64,000 nucleotides of DNA from JBFFZF01 sp050732695 (GCA_050732695.1 JBOHRL010000025.1:1-64000), one strand, 5' to 3'; shown: positions 52,387 to 61,740, counted from the stretch's first letter. Numbers and translations: made by a program. Notes: generated from the letters alone by a model not told the origin.

Positions 52387-53361
52387 TCAGATCTCGATGT
52401 CGACGATCTTCCGGATCCACAGGTACCCGATGATCTGCATGGTCAGGGCACCGATCAGAAGAAACCGGCCGATCGCTTCCGTGAACAACATCCCGATGTA
52501 TTCGGGGTTGAGCGCGTAAAGGCCCAGGCCCACGACAATCGGCATCGCACCCAGAACGTATCCGCTCAGTCGCCCCTGCGCCGTGTACACACGGAGCTGC
52601 CGCCGGATGGTGAAGCGTGCGCGGATCGTCTGCGAAATCTTGTCGAGGATCTCGGCCAGATTGCCGCCGACCTCACGCTGCACCAGCAGCGCGGTTACGA
52701 AGATGCGGACGTCGCCAAGGTCGTTGCGGTCTGCAAGCCCGAGGAGTGCCTCCTCGAACGGCAGGCCGAAGCGCTGCTCCTCGAAGATCTGCCGGAACTC
52801 GCCTGCAATCGGATCCTTCGTTTCTTCCGACACCATGCGGATCCCGGCCGAGAGCGGATGGCCCGCGCGAATCGCACGGCCCATCAGATCGATCGCCTCC
52901 GGAAACTGCTCCTCGAACTTCAGGATCCGCCGCTTGCGCCGCTGCTTGAGGTACAACAGTGGAAACAGACCGGCCACCACGGTGCAGATGAGCGCGAACA
53001 GCGCGTTCCGCGTCACAACCCATGCCGCGAGTCCGCTCGATGCAGCGGCGCCGGCCATGAGCATGGCGAACGAGACCGGGCTCCAATCCATGCCGGCCCG
53101 GCGCAGCTCGAGCCCGATGTCCTTGAACGGCCCGCTGGCTGCCAGTGCCGCGAGTGCGCCGCGCGCGCCGGACTCGTCTGACCGCAACAGCGAACGAACC
53201 GTTTCGTCACCTTCTTCACGCGCAGCCTCGAGCCGGCTCATGACTTCGCTGTGACGCCTCGCCCGGCGGATGCCCTCCCACAGGAAGATGACCGCTATGG
53301 TCCCGAACGCGACCGCCGCGAATGCGTAGACGGCCGGCAGGTAGACGATGAGATCGCTCAC
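52387..53361 (-). CDS. tadB: Flp pilus platform protein TadB (T2SSF domain)
   Basis: A 324-residue T2SSF inner-membrane protein. The core FPEAIDLMGRAIRAGHPLSAGIRMV and ALLVQREVGGNLAEILDKIS is typical for TadB, with membrane segments near the start (YAFAAVAFGTIAVIFLW), at about 110-150 and at the end. The start codon overlaps the tadA stop by four bases (ATGA). Confidence 0.93.
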   Translation of the reverse strand: MSDLIVYLPAVYAFAAVAFGTIAVIFLWEGIRRARRHSEVMSRLEAAREEGDETVRSLLRSDESGARGALAALAASGPFKDIGLELRRAGMDWSPVSFAMLMAGAAASSGLAAWVVTRNALFALICTVVAGLFPLLYLKQRRKRRILKFEEQFPEAIDLMGRAIRAGHPLSAGIRMVSEETKDPIAGEFRQIFEEQRFGLPFEEALLGLADRNDLGDVRIFVTALLVQREVGGNLAEILDKISQTIRARFTIRRQLRVYTAQGRLSGYVLGAMPIVVGLGLYALNPEYIGMLFTEAIGRFLLIGALTMQIIGYLWIRKIVDIEI

Positions 53362-54791
53362 CAGCCGCTCCCTTCCCTCGCCTTGTCCGCGAACAGCAGG
53401 CTGCCGATGTTGACGCCATACCGCTCGAGCCGCTCCATGAAGCGCGGCCGGATCCCGGACGGCTTGAATGCTCCGACGACGTTACCTTCAGGATCCAGGC
53501 CAGTCCGATCGAACATGTAGATGTCCTGCATCGTGATCACGTCACCTTCCATGCCCACGATCTCGGACAGGTTGACCAGTTTGCGTGTACCATCCGACAA
53601 GCGTTGAATCTGAACCACGACATTGATCGCGCTCGAGATCTGTTGCCGGATCGCCTTGTCCGGCAGGTTCAGGTTCGCCATCGAGACCATCGTCTCGAGG
53701 CGCGACAACGCGTCACGCGGCGTGTTCGCGTGCAGTGTCGTCAGCGAACCGTCGTGACCCGTGTTCATCGCCTGGAGCATGTCCACTGCTTCGCCCGCTC
53801 GCACTTCGCCCACCACGATCCGGTCCGGCCGCATGCGCAAAGCGTTTACCAGCAACAGTCGCTGTGTGACTTCGCCCGAACCCTCGATGTTCGGCGGACG
53901 CGTCTCGAGGCGGACCACGTGCGGCTGTCGCAACTGTAGCTCCGCCGAGTCCTCGATCGTGACGATGCGTTCCGTTGCAGGAATGAATGACGACAGAATA
54001 TTCAACAGCGTCGTCTTGCCGGCGCCCGTTCCACCCGAGATCAGGATGTTGAGGTGCGCCTTCACGCAGCCGTCGAGCAGCTTCAGCATCTGCTCGTTCA
54101 GGGTCTTGTAGCGCAGCAGGTCCGCACCCGAAAGGGTGTCACGGCGGAACTTGCGGATCGACAGGTGCGGTCCATCGATCGCGAGGGGCGGAATGATCGC
54201 GTTCACGCGTGACCCGTCTGACAGACGCGCATCCACCATGGGCGACGAGTCGTCAATGCGCCGGCCCACGGCCGAAACGATGCGGTCGATGACCTGCATC
54301 AGATGGCGATCATCCTTGAACCGGATGTTCGTCTCGTACAGCTTGCCGTGCCGCTCGGTGAATACCTGGCCGGACGTGTTGACGAGGATGTCGCTCACGT
54401 CATCGTCCTTCATCAGCGGCTCGAGCGGACCCAGCCCGAAGATCTCGTCGAGGATCTGCTGGACGACCTGTTCGCGCTCTTCCGTGTTGAGTGCGGCGTG
54501 CTCCTGCGCAAGGAGATCCTGCACCACGCGCCGGATAGCGTTCGCAGCCTCCTCGCGGCCGACCGCTTCGAGGTTGCTCAGGTTGAGGCGTTCGAGGACT
54601 CGACGATGCACGCGCGACTTGATCTCGAGCATCGTCGATGCTTCGAAGTTACGCCACTTCGCCGGCACCGGCTCGAGCGGACTGCCCCACGAGTCGGCAG
54701 CCAGCGCCGCCGCTCCCTCGCCCTGGGCCGTCCCCTCGCTCTCGCTCTCGCGTTCCGCCGGGTCGGGAATCGATTCGAAGATATGCGACAC
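53358..54791 (-). CDS. tadA: Flp pilus assembly ATPase TadA/CpaF
   Basis: A 477-residue secretion ATPase. Residues 60-150 are the N-terminal helical domain (LGPLEPLMKDDDVSDILVN). The RecA-like core has Walker A ISGGTGAGKTTLLN, the Asp box IVTIEDSAELQL, Walker B PDRIVVGEVRAGEAVDML and the His box GHDGSLTTLHAN. It powers pilin assembly at the inner membrane. Upstream codons overlap tadZ; GTG 54791 (VSHIFESIPDP), with GGAG nine bases before it, is the best start, with GTG 54797 as the alternative. Confidence 0.94.
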   Translation of the reverse strand: MSHIFESIPDPAERESESEGTAQGEGAAALAADSWGSPLEPVPAKWRNFEASTMLEIKSRVHRRVLERLNLSNLEAVGREEAANAIRRVVQDLLAQEHAALNTEEREQVVQQILDEIFGLGPLEPLMKDDDVSDILVNTSGQVFTERHGKLYETNIRFKDDRHLMQVIDRIVSAVGRRIDDSSPMVDARLSDGSRVNAIIPPLAIDGPHLSIRKFRRDTLSGADLLRYKTLNEQMLKLLDGCVKAHLNILISGGTGAGKTTLLNILSSFIPATERIVTIEDSAELQLRQPHVVRLETRPPNIEGSGEVTQRLLLVNALRMRPDRIVVGEVRAGEAVDMLQAMNTGHDGSLTTLHANTPRDALSRLETMVSMANLNLPDKAIRQQISSAINVVVQIQRLSDGTRKLVNLSEIVGMEGDVITMQDIYMFDRTGLDPEGNVVGAFKPSGIRPRFMERLERYGVNIGSLLFADKAREGSGW

Positions 54792-54807
54792 GATCACGTG
54801 CTCCGTT

Positions 54808-56040
54808 TCAGGATTCCTGCTTCGGACCAAACGGCCAGATCCGTTTGATGGCCGCCGGGCCGTGCCTGCCATTGCCGTTCACTGCCGGAACCGCGACCAG
54901 CAGGTCTGCCAGCGAACGAACGTCCTTCGCGAACTTCGATTTGCGCTGTGCGACCACCGGCTTGCCCGTATTCACGCTCTCCGGTACGTGTGCCTCGTCA
55001 TTCGCGAGCGTGGTGTAGACCTCGTGGCCGAGCGCCTTGCGCACATCGCCGCTCGTGATCACGTCCGTGCCCTGACGCCGATTCACCACGACGTGAATAC
55101 TGTTCGCGCCGCCCACGGCGCGTTCGACGATCGGCAGTGCCCGCTTCGAGTGATTCAGGGACACGACATCGGGGGTCGTGATCAGGACAACGCGGTCCGC
55201 CGCTTCGAGCGCGGCCATCGTGACCGGTGTGAACACGTGCCCGACATCGAGAATGATCCAGTCGAACTGGCGGCGCAGAAACTGGATGACGGCCCGGATC
55301 TGATCCCTGGTCGGCCCTTCATCGCCCGGCCGCGGATCCACGGGCGAAGCCAGAACGGTCAGCCCGGTTTCGTGTGTCTCGACGAACGATTCCAGCAGAT
55401 CCCGGTCCATCCGGTGCAGATTGCGCACGACCTCGAGAACGCTGTAGCGCGGGCGAAGCCCCAGCACGAGGGCGGTGCCGCCCATCTGAAGGTCAAGGTC
55501 AACGAGGAGCGTCCGCTTTCTCGTCGAATGCGCGATCTGCACGCCCAGGTTCGCAGCCGTCGTCGTGACGCCGGTTCCGCCTTTCGGGCTGTACAGGCAG
55601 ATCACCTGGCCGAGCGCCATGCCGTCGCGCGTCTCGGAACCCCGGATCCGGCGCGTCGCCCGCGCCAGTGCCGCGCCCAGCTCCGCATCATCGACCGGCC
55701 GCGCCAGGTACTCCGTCGCACCGATCCGCATCGCCTCGAGCAGGACTTCCGGCGCGATCGTCGGCCCGGTCAGAAGCAGCGCGATGCCCGGATGATCCTC
55801 GACGAGAAAGCGTGCCAGCCGGAGACCGACCGCCGGATCGTCGCCCAGATCGAGCAGAATGACCTGCGCCCCCGATGCGCGCATCTCCTCCGCCTGCGCC
55901 TTGTTGATCTCGACGACCGGCGAAGTGTGCTGCGCAATCAGGTTCAACCCTCGTTGTGCATCGCTCATCAGCCGGGCCGCCTTGAGGTTCAACAGGCGGT
56001 CCGGCGAGATGATGATGCAGTCCAGCTGCTTCTCAGCCAT
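54808..56040 (-). CDS. tadZ: Pilus localisation ATPase TadZ/CpaE
   Basis: A 410-residue protein. An atypical receiver-like domain (about 5-120: VILLDLGDDPAVGLRLARFL, LLTGPTIAPE) precedes a ParA/MinD-type ATPase. Its Walker A is SPKGGTGVTTTAANLG, where the second lysine is valine, the normal deviation in CpaE/TadZ. RTLLVDLDLQMGG follows. Such proteins place the Tad machine in the cell. ATG 56040 has GGGAG upstream and fits after the tadG stop. Confidence 0.92.
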   Translation of the reverse strand: MAEKQLDCIIISPDRLLNLKAARLMSDAQRGLNLIAQHTSPVVEINKAQAEEMRASGAQVILLDLGDDPAVGLRLARFLVEDHPGIALLLTGPTIAPEVLLEAMRIGATEYLARPVDDAELGAALARATRRIRGSETRDGMALGQVICLYSPKGGTGVTTTAANLGVQIAHSTRKRTLLVDLDLQMGGTALVLGLRPRYSVLEVVRNLHRMDRDLLESFVETHETGLTVLASPVDPRPGDEGPTRDQIRAVIQFLRRQFDWIILDVGHVFTPVTMAALEAADRVVLITTPDVVSLNHSKRALPIVERAVGGANSIHVVVNRRQGTDVITSGDVRKALGHEVYTTLANDEAHVPESVNTGKPVVAQRKSKFAKDVRSLADLLVAVPAVNGNGRHGPAAIKRIWPFGPKQES

Positions 56041-56053
56041 CAGGCTCCCGATC

Positions 56054-57238
56054 CTATTCGATGAGCTGGAGCACGCGAGCCAGCGAACCGGTCGTCGTGC
56101 CCGGACCCGTGCCAAGGCCGGTCGCGAAATACAGAAACCGGCCCAGCACGTACTCGTCCTGGCCCGCGCTTGCCATGCCGTCCAGCCAGATCAACGCAAA
56201 GTTGTTGAATGTGACGTTGTGGTTGCCACCCACGATGAGTGCGATCTGGTCCGGACTGTACAGCGGCACGATCTTGACGCGCGAACTGTTCAACCAGCCA
56301 GCGCCGTACATCGAGCCCACGACGGTGTTCGTCGAAGTGTCCCAGTACGCGGCGCTGTCCTGGTCGACGGCGCCAACCACTCCCTGGCCCGTCGGCCCCT
56401 TCATGTTGCCCATCTCGAGTGGCACCGGGACACCCAGTGGAACGACCTGGTCATCGCAGGACTGGATCGCATCACGGTAGTCGTTCGCTCCGGTATTCGT
56501 GCCGATCCGGAACGGATAGAAGAACCCGGACGTCGGCGAGGTGCTCGGGTCCTGCACTTTCAGGCGCATGGGCAGGCCATAATCGTCCGTTATGCCCATG
56601 CCGTTGCCATTGCGATACGTGCTCCCGTAACCGGTCTCGGGTGGGATCGCCGCCGGATCACCATCGTAGCGCTTGTAGTATTCGCCCGGATCATCGCCGT
56701 AGACCCACTGCTCGGCATCGTCCCATGCGTTGTTCGCGATCGTGTCGTCGTCCACATCATGCCAGAGATCGGGAATGGCGAACGGCGCAAGGCATTGAGC
56801 CGCACCCGCGGGCATCGCCGCTGCGGCGGCCGCCGCGTTGACCGTGGCGAAGTTCTTCCCCAGGAAACGAGCGAACCACAGGCCGAGACCTTGCCGCTCG
56901 ATGCGGACCCAGACCTTCTCCTCCGCAGGAATCACCTGAATCGTGACCTCGGATGTGTCGATGAACGTGTTCTGGATGTAGTTGCGGGTCGCGTATGCCA
57001 TTGCGGAGTCGTATGCGTGCGACACGGCCGCCGCCGCCGGCGACTTGAGGATGAACTCGTTCGCGCCAGCCAGCGCGGCAGAGTCGGCGGCGCGTTGCGC
57101 CTCCCGCCTTGCAGCGATGAGCGAGCCGAGGTCGATCCCCAGCGCAATCATTCCCATGAGGCCGCCGATCATGACGGCAATCAATGCGAGCGATTGGCCT
57201 CGCTCGTCGCGGCGGAGACGCAGCAGAGTTCGGATCAT
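56054..57238 (-). CDS. tadG: TadG-like pilus-associated protein
   Basis: A 394-residue protein with the TadE/G leader: DERGQSLALIAVMIGGLMGM, then GIDLGSLIAARREAQRAADSAALAG. A single N-terminal helix leads to a large periplasmic part of about 340 residues, rich in aspartate and aromatic residues with no von Willebrand MIDAS motif. The ATG overlaps the secretin stop (ATGA). It is probably a pseudopilin-like or scaffold component. Confidence 0.88.
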   Translation of the reverse strand: MIRTLLRLRRDERGQSLALIAVMIGGLMGMIALGIDLGSLIAARREAQRAADSAALAGANEFILKSPAAAAVSHAYDSAMAYATRNYIQNTFIDTSEVTIQVIPAEEKVWVRIERQGLGLWFARFLGKNFATVNAAAAAAAMPAGAAQCLAPFAIPDLWHDVDDDTIANNAWDDAEQWVYGDDPGEYYKRYDGDPAAIPPETGYGSTYRNGNGMGITDDYGLPMRLKVQDPSTSPTSGFFYPFRIGTNTGANDYRDAIQSCDDQVVPLGVPVPLEMGNMKGPTGQGVVGAVDQDSAAYWDTSTNTVVGSMYGAGWLNSSRVKIVPLYSPDQIALIVGGNHNVTFNNFALIWLDGMASAGQDEYVLGRFLYFATGLGTGPGTTTGSLARVLQLIE

Positions 57239-58593
57239 TGTCCGCCATCCCTCCCCTGAAGCTGCATATTCGAACGGGTTCCTGTCGTATCCATGCGCAT
57301 CGACCGGTCCCACCTCCACGTGCCGGGCTCGCCCGTCGGGACCGGAATCGGCGTGTCCGATGGGTCGACGACATACGGCGTTACGATCACCAGCAGTTCG
57401 GTCCGGTCCTGCTCGTTCGTCTTGCTGCGGAAGAGCGCGCCAAGGATCGGCAGATCACCCAGCAGCGGGATCTTGCTCACCGCATCCGACATCGTGTTGT
57501 CCATGAGGCCCGCAATCGCAAGGTGCTGGCCGGGGCGCAACTCGACCTCGCTCGATGCCTTTCTCGTCAACAGGCTCGGAATCGAGAACCCTGAAATCTG
57601 GAGGCCATTCGCAAAATCGAGCGTCGAGACTTCTGGTTCGACCTGCAAGTGTACGGCGCCCGCGTTCGTGATCGTGGGTGTGAAGCTGAGCCGGACCCCG
57701 AACTCGCGGAACTGAATCGTGACCGCGCCGCTCTGTGCGCCGGTCTGGACCGACGGATAGGGGAACTCGCCGCCGGCGAGGAACGAAGCCTGCACTCCTT
57801 CGACGGTCAGGAGGTTCGGCTCGGCAAGGCTCCGGAACTCGCCCTTCGCCTTGAGTGCCGTGATGACGGCATCGAGTTGCGCATCTTCGCCGATCAGGAA
57901 CAGCCGCACGATCCCTTCGGACAGGGTCTCGATGTTGGCGGTCGAGCCATCCCCGAAGACCTGATCCAGCTCTGCCACGTTCCGGCCAAACAGGTCTGCA
58001 CCGAGGCGTGAGGAAGTGCTGTGCCGGACTTCGGCAAAGCGAACCCGCAGCAGAATCTGCTGCGGTGGCGGCGCCTGAAGGTTGTTGATGACCCGGGCGC
58101 CCGTCCCCTGTGCCAGCTCGATGGCCCGCCTCGCGACGATCGGGTCCCGGATCACGCCGGACAGGATGATGGCTTCGCCGCTCGAAGACACATTGAGGTC
58201 CTGCCCCGGAAAGATCGTTTGCAGCTGGTTCTGCAACGACGTTGCATCCGCGACGACTTCAACATTGTAGAGGTGCGGCACGTTCGCTGGATCCCAGATG
58301 ATCAGCGTCGACGTCCCGATAGCGAGTCCGTTCAGGAGATACTCGCGCGGCGTGTCGAGCGTCAGAATATTGAAGATGGTCGAGTCGCCGATCGCGACGC
58401 GAACAGGAGTGTAGTTGAGTTGAAGGACGGACGTCTTGCCGCGCTCCAGCTGATACGTCTCCTGAGCCTGGCTCACGACCTGTTGTGCCATGGTCTGCAC
58501 CGGCCCGGTCACGAGCGCGGACAGTGACAGGGCGGCCGCCGCGCCGAGCCGACACGCGAGCCGGCGGGCTGACCGCCCGAAGGTTTCCGTCAT
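57235..58593 (-). CDS. cpaC: Outer-membrane secretin CpaC/RcpA
   Basis: A 452-residue secretin for Flp pilus exit. After a signal peptide (to about residue 38) comes the N-domain (LQLNYTPVRVAIGDSTIFNI), a BON-like segment (VSSSGEAIILSGVIRDPIVA), then the secretin core (VRFAEVRHSTSSRLG, VQASFLAGGEFPYPSVQTG, GVRLSFTPTI, SEVELRPGQHLAIAGL, IPLLGDLPILGALFRS). The ATG 58593 has GGAGG upstream; a TTG two codons earlier is less likely. Confidence 0.95.
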   Translation of the reverse strand: MTETFGRSARRLACRLGAAAALSLSALVTGPVQTMAQQVVSQAQETYQLERGKTSVLQLNYTPVRVAIGDSTIFNILTLDTPREYLLNGLAIGTSTLIIWDPANVPHLYNVEVVADATSLQNQLQTIFPGQDLNVSSSGEAIILSGVIRDPIVARRAIELAQGTGARVINNLQAPPPQQILLRVRFAEVRHSTSSRLGADLFGRNVAELDQVFGDGSTANIETLSEGIVRLFLIGEDAQLDAVITALKAKGEFRSLAEPNLLTVEGVQASFLAGGEFPYPSVQTGAQSGAVTIQFREFGVRLSFTPTITNAGAVHLQVEPEVSTLDFANGLQISGFSIPSLLTRKASSEVELRPGQHLAIAGLMDNTMSDAVSKIPLLGDLPILGALFRSKTNEQDRTELLVIVTPYVVDPSDTPIPVPTGEPGTWRWDRSMRMDTTGTRSNMQLQGRDGGQ

Positions 58594-58613
58594 GCTCAAA
58601 ATGCCTCCAGCGA

Positions 58614-59450
58614 TTAGAATCGGATCAGGGCGCGCTTGCCGCCCTTGAACAGCTCGACCGTCGTGCCCGTCTCTTCGGCAGTCGCCGCCGGGACGGCAGC
58701 AGCCCGGCGCGACGTCCCGCCGCCGAGTCCGCCAAGGGCACCCGTCAACAACCCGCTCGTCCTCACGCCCGCCGTCCGCACCGTCTGCACGTCGATCATG
58801 TTGCGCAACGTGAGCTGGATCCGGCCCTGCGATGTAGCGAGGATCAGACGCTCTGCATCTTCCGGTGAGAGCAGCAGCGTCGCCACCGAGACGACGGCCG
58901 GCTCACCTTCGGGATTCGGCTGATAATTCTGCGCTACGGCCAGCACTTCGACGTTCTGGAGAATGGTCTTGCTCACCATATCGCCGCCGTTCGGCGCATT
59001 GATGATCAGGACGATATCGACGCGTGTGCCGGTGACCACGAAGCCGGCCACTCCCACGACTTCGTTGACCGGGACCGTGATCGCTCGCATGCCCTCCGGG
59101 ATCACGATGGGAAGACCGCCCTGTCCGTTGCGGTCCGAGAGTTTCCCCTCCAGAAGCGGTTCGTTGAGCTTCACCGCCTGAATCAGACCGCGGCCAACGA
59201 CGTCAGGCACGCTCGTCGCATAACCGACCGGTATTGCGTTGCCCGGCCACTCGACGGTCCGCACGTCTTCTTCGCCAAGCAGTGCGCCCACCGCAAGGTC
59301 TCGCGCCGCCACCACGACGACCTGAGAGGACGCCGGTTCCGCCGCATCCGTCACCGGCGCTTGCTGTCGCACGACCTGAAGGGCCGCATATCCGGCAATG
59401 CCGCCCGAGACCAGCGCCAGCACGAGCACTAACATTGTCCCCGTTCTCAT
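58614..59450 (-). CDS. cpaB: Flp pilus assembly protein CpaB/RcpC
   Basis: A 278-residue inner-membrane-anchored periplasmic protein: one helix (about 5-25), an SAF domain (VVAARDLAVGALLGEEDVRT and VPVNEVVGVAGFVVTGTRVD), then the RcpC-type beta domain ending LATSQGRIQLTLRN. A glycine-rich tail follows. It joins secretin and inner-membrane complex. It follows tadE after 18 bases and precedes the secretin after 20. Confidence 0.94.
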   Translation of the reverse strand: MRTGTMLVLVLALVSGGIAGYAALQVVRQQAPVTDAAEPASSQVVVVAARDLAVGALLGEEDVRTVEWPGNAIPVGYATSVPDVVGRGLIQAVKLNEPLLEGKLSDRNGQGGLPIVIPEGMRAITVPVNEVVGVAGFVVTGTRVDIVLIINAPNGGDMVSKTILQNVEVLAVAQNYQPNPEGEPAVVSVATLLLSPEDAERLILATSQGRIQLTLRNMIDVQTVRTAGVRTSGLLTGALGGLGGGTSRRAAAVPAATAEETGTTVELFKGGKRALIRF

Positions 59451-59468
59451 TCCGAGATCCTTTCAACC

Positions 59469-59897
59469 CTACTCGTTGCGGAACACGACGCTCGTGTTCA
59501 GCGTGAACGACGTCTGCGCACCCGTCCACCCAAGGAACGAACCGATCCAGCGAAGCGCGAACGGATAGGCGATCGCTACCGTCAACGGCTGTGCGGTTCC
59601 GCCCTGGAATCCCGTAATCGTGATCGTCGCGTTCAATGTGTCCATGCCGGCGGCAGCGAGCTGCGTGTTGATCTTGTTCTGGATCGTGCCGATCGTCGTG
59701 GGCGGGTTGTAGACCGCGCCGGTGCGCGCACCTTCGCGCGCCGCATCGACCATGACCTGGTAGTTGAACCACGCTCGGCTGAACTCGACGAGGCCAAGGA
59801 CCAGGATCAGGAGGATCGGCATGATGATCGCAAACTCGACCAGAGCCTGTCCCGCCTCGCCGCGGCCATGCGCCCGCTTCCTGACGAATCTCACCAT
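59469..59897 (-). CDS. tadE: TadE-like pseudopilin
   Basis: A 142-residue minor pilin. After the charged start it has the TadE leader GQALVEFAIIMPILLILVLG with the conserved glutamate, then FSRAWFNYQVMVDAAREGAR. The periplasmic part is beta-rich. ATG 59897 lies inside the last codons of the prepilin peptidase gene, with GGAGG six bases upstream. Confidence 0.92.
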   Translation of the reverse strand: MVRFVRKRAHGRGEAGQALVEFAIIMPILLILVLGLVEFSRAWFNYQVMVDAAREGARTGAVYNPPTTIGTIQNKINTQLAAAGMDTLNATITITGFQGGTAQPLTVAIAYPFALRWIGSFLGWTGAQTSFTLNTSVVFRNE

Positions 59898-60421
59898 GCC
59901 CCACCTCCGGACAGGAACCACACCGCTAACGAACCGATCGCGATTGCCGCGCCGTATGGCACCGTGAGCGCACCCGCTTTCCCCAGCTTCGGCCGTTCAC
60001 CAGCCCGGCCCAGCGTCGCCGCGTTCACGAGCAGGTCCTTGCTGCCCAGCATCACCGGCAGGAGCACACCCCGCCTGACCGCGTAGCCAATCCCGAGAAC
60101 GCCGCCAACGAGGGCGGATGCCACGAATGCCGAAAGAAACGCCGCCGGGCCGAGGAACGCACCTACGGCCGCAAACAGCTTCACGTCGCCGCCGCCCATC
60201 GCTCGCAGCGCAAAGAGCGGCAACGTGATCGCGAACGCCATCGTACCGCCCAGCATGCCCGACCACAGCGCTCCCGGCCCGACTGCCGATCGCAGCGCCA
60301 GCGCACACAACAGACCGACCAGAACGAGCGCGTTCGGGATGCGCCGCGTCGCGACATCCCACCCCAGCGCCGCCACCATGACGGCAACGAAGGCGATCGT
60401 TGTCAGGGTCTGGAATTCCAT
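59891..60421 (-). CDS. cpaA: Prepilin peptidase CpaA/TadV
   Basis: A 176-residue A24 aspartic peptidase with about six helices. Catalytic aspartates are in GWDVATRRIPNALV (D24) and GGGDVKLFAAVG (the GxGD-type motif). It removes the Flp prepilin leader at the inner membrane. It is 146 bases downstream of flp; a strong hairpin lies between them. Confidence 0.94.
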   Translation of the reverse strand: MEFQTLTTIAFVAVMVAALGWDVATRRIPNALVLVGLLCALALRSAVGPGALWSGMLGGTMAFAITLPLFALRAMGGGDVKLFAAVGAFLGPAAFLSAFVASALVGGVLGIGYAVRRGVLLPVMLGSKDLLVNAATLGRAGERPKLGKAGALTVPYGAAIAIGSLAVWFLSGGGAW

Positions 60422-60524
60422 GACTTCGTCTCGGTTTCGCGATTCGGCCGCGCCGGACCCATCGGTCCTCGGCTCGGCTGCGTCGCCGGTTCAGGTGAAT
60501 CGTTCTTTCCGGCCAGGTCCGGAT

Positions 60525-60550
60525 CGTGGCGGGGGCGAACCCCCGCCACG
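60525..60550 (-). other. Strong hairpin between flp and cpaA
   Basis: CGTGGCGGGGG and CCCCCGCCACG form a perfect 11-base-pair stem closed by a four-base loop (CGAA, or TTCG on the transcribed strand). There is no following U-run, so it is more likely a partial terminator or RNase barrier that raises flp mRNA over the rest of the operon. Confidence 0.75.
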
Positions 60551-60567
60551 AGATCCGTTCCCCCGGA

Positions 60568-60771
60568 TCAGCTCGCGTTGAACGAGCCCGCCGGTGCGTT
60601 GTTCAGTACCGCGGTCACGTTCGTGAACGTGTTGCCGATCGCGTTACGGAAGATCAGCATCGCGGCGACCAGACCGATCGCGACCAGCGCGATGATCAGG
60701 ACGTACTCGACGAGGCCCTGGCCGCTCTCGTCGGACTGAAGGCGCTGCATCAGCGCGTACAGCTTGGTCAT
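60568..60771 (-). CDS. flp: Flp-type major pilin
   Basis: A 67-residue prepilin: a charged leader of about 20 residues ending in DESGQ, then GLVEYVLIIALVAIGLVAAM with the conserved glutamate five residues after the cleavage glycine, and a short tail ending NNAPAGSFNAS. It is cleaved by CpaA and polymerised by TadA/B/C. GGAGG precedes ATG 60771. The gene is first in the Tad locus. Confidence 0.96.
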   Translation of the reverse strand: MTKLYALMQRLQSDESGQGLVEYVLIIALVAIGLVAAMLIFRNAIGNTFTNVTAVLNNAPAGSFNAS

Positions 60772-60849
60772 TGGACCCTCCTGTTTGGCCGGCCATGAGG
60801 CTCGGCACCTGGTTGGCGAGCGCCCGACACTCGCCCTGATTCCGGAACG

Positions 60850-60865
60850 CAGCGTCGTCGCTGCG
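60850..60865 (-). other. Hairpin in the flp leader
   Basis: GCAGCG and CGCTGC pair perfectly around a four-base loop, about 80 bases upstream of the flp start and within its likely untranslated leader. Confidence 0.35.
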
Positions 60866-60918
60866 GCCTGCCCGCCTCTATGACCGAGCGGGAACCTCAC
60901 GGGCAAGCGGCCTTCTCA

Positions 60919-60933
60919 GACAACTTGTGTGCC
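60919..60933 (-). promoter_or_regulatory. Sigma-54-like element upstream of flp
   Basis: The minus strand reads GGCAC-ACAAG-TTGTC, close to the GGCAC-N5-TTGC consensus (one mismatch at the -12 C). It lies about 150 bases from the flp ATG. It contains the dyad ACAA-G-TTGT, which recurs at 60968-60976, 48 bases away, so a repressor or activator site is an alternative reading. Confidence 0.35.
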
Positions 60934-61050
60934 GCCCCGTGAAGAACGCGCAAGCTGTTCTGCTGACACAACTTGTCCCCATTTCGCACCTCGCCCCGGA
61001 AGGGCCATGCAATGCATTGTTGCAGCGCCGGCCCAACGCTCCGTTACAGA

Positions 61051-61740
61051 TCATCGCAACAGTCCCCAACCCGTGAACGCTCCAAGCACAAACCGAACAT
61101 TGTGAACCGGTGAAAAGTCACCGCCGCCGATCGGCTGAAACGGTGAATCGAGTGCCACATGATCCACGACTTCGAGGCGCAATCCGACGGGGTCACCGTC
61201 CCAGCGCCAGCCGGTCAGCACGTCGATGGAAAGCCCACCCGTGGGGGCGAATAACGGCCCGTCATCACCATCGTAGCTGGCATTGGCGGCGGTCATGAAA
61301 AGCGGATCGCCATCACCGAGCTTGTAGCGGACGAGACCAGCGCCGAGACTCAGCGTCGCGTTGACGCGACGATCGGGTGAAGCGGGCAACAGCCGGAGCA
61401 ACAGGTCGAAGTCGGCGAACCACATCCCGACATCACGGTCGCCGCCGGGCAACCCGATGGGTCTTTCCGTGAGAGCGCCGTTGATGCGCCAGCCGGTTCG
61501 GCCGCTACCGAGCCATTGCTCGAACTGAAGGCCCATGATCCAGCCGATGTCGAAGGCGACGTCCGACCGGGCGCCGGCGCCCGAGTTGAGCGGACTGAAC
61601 CAGGCGGCGCCGGCGTTGTACGAGGCCGCGAAGCGGTAGTCCTGCGCCTGGACATTCTGCGTTGCGATTGCGCCGGAGGCCGCAAACGCCAGAGCCACTG
61701 CGATCGATCTGATCATCGCATTATTCATCCGATTCTGCAT
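61051..61740 (-). CDS. Outer-membrane beta-barrel protein, unknown
   Basis: A 229-residue protein with a signal peptide (IRSIAVALAFAASGAIA, cleavage near VQAQ). Alternating amphipathic strands follow (YRFAASYNAGAAWFSPL, WIMGLQFEQWLGSGRTGWRI, MWFADFDLLLRLLP, GLRLEVVDHVAL), consistent with an eight-stranded barrel. ATG 61740 overlaps the upstream lipoprotein stop (TGATG). It may link that lipoprotein to the outer membrane; no specific family recognised. Confidence 0.75.
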   Translation of the reverse strand: MQNRMNNAMIRSIAVALAFAASGAIATQNVQAQDYRFAASYNAGAAWFSPLNSGAGARSDVAFDIGWIMGLQFEQWLGSGRTGWRINGALTERPIGLPGGDRDVGMWFADFDLLLRLLPASPDRRVNATLSLGAGLVRYKLGDGDPLFMTAANASYDGDDGPLFAPTGGLSIDVLTGWRWDGDPVGLRLEVVDHVALDSPFQPIGGGDFSPVHNVRFVLGAFTGWGLLR

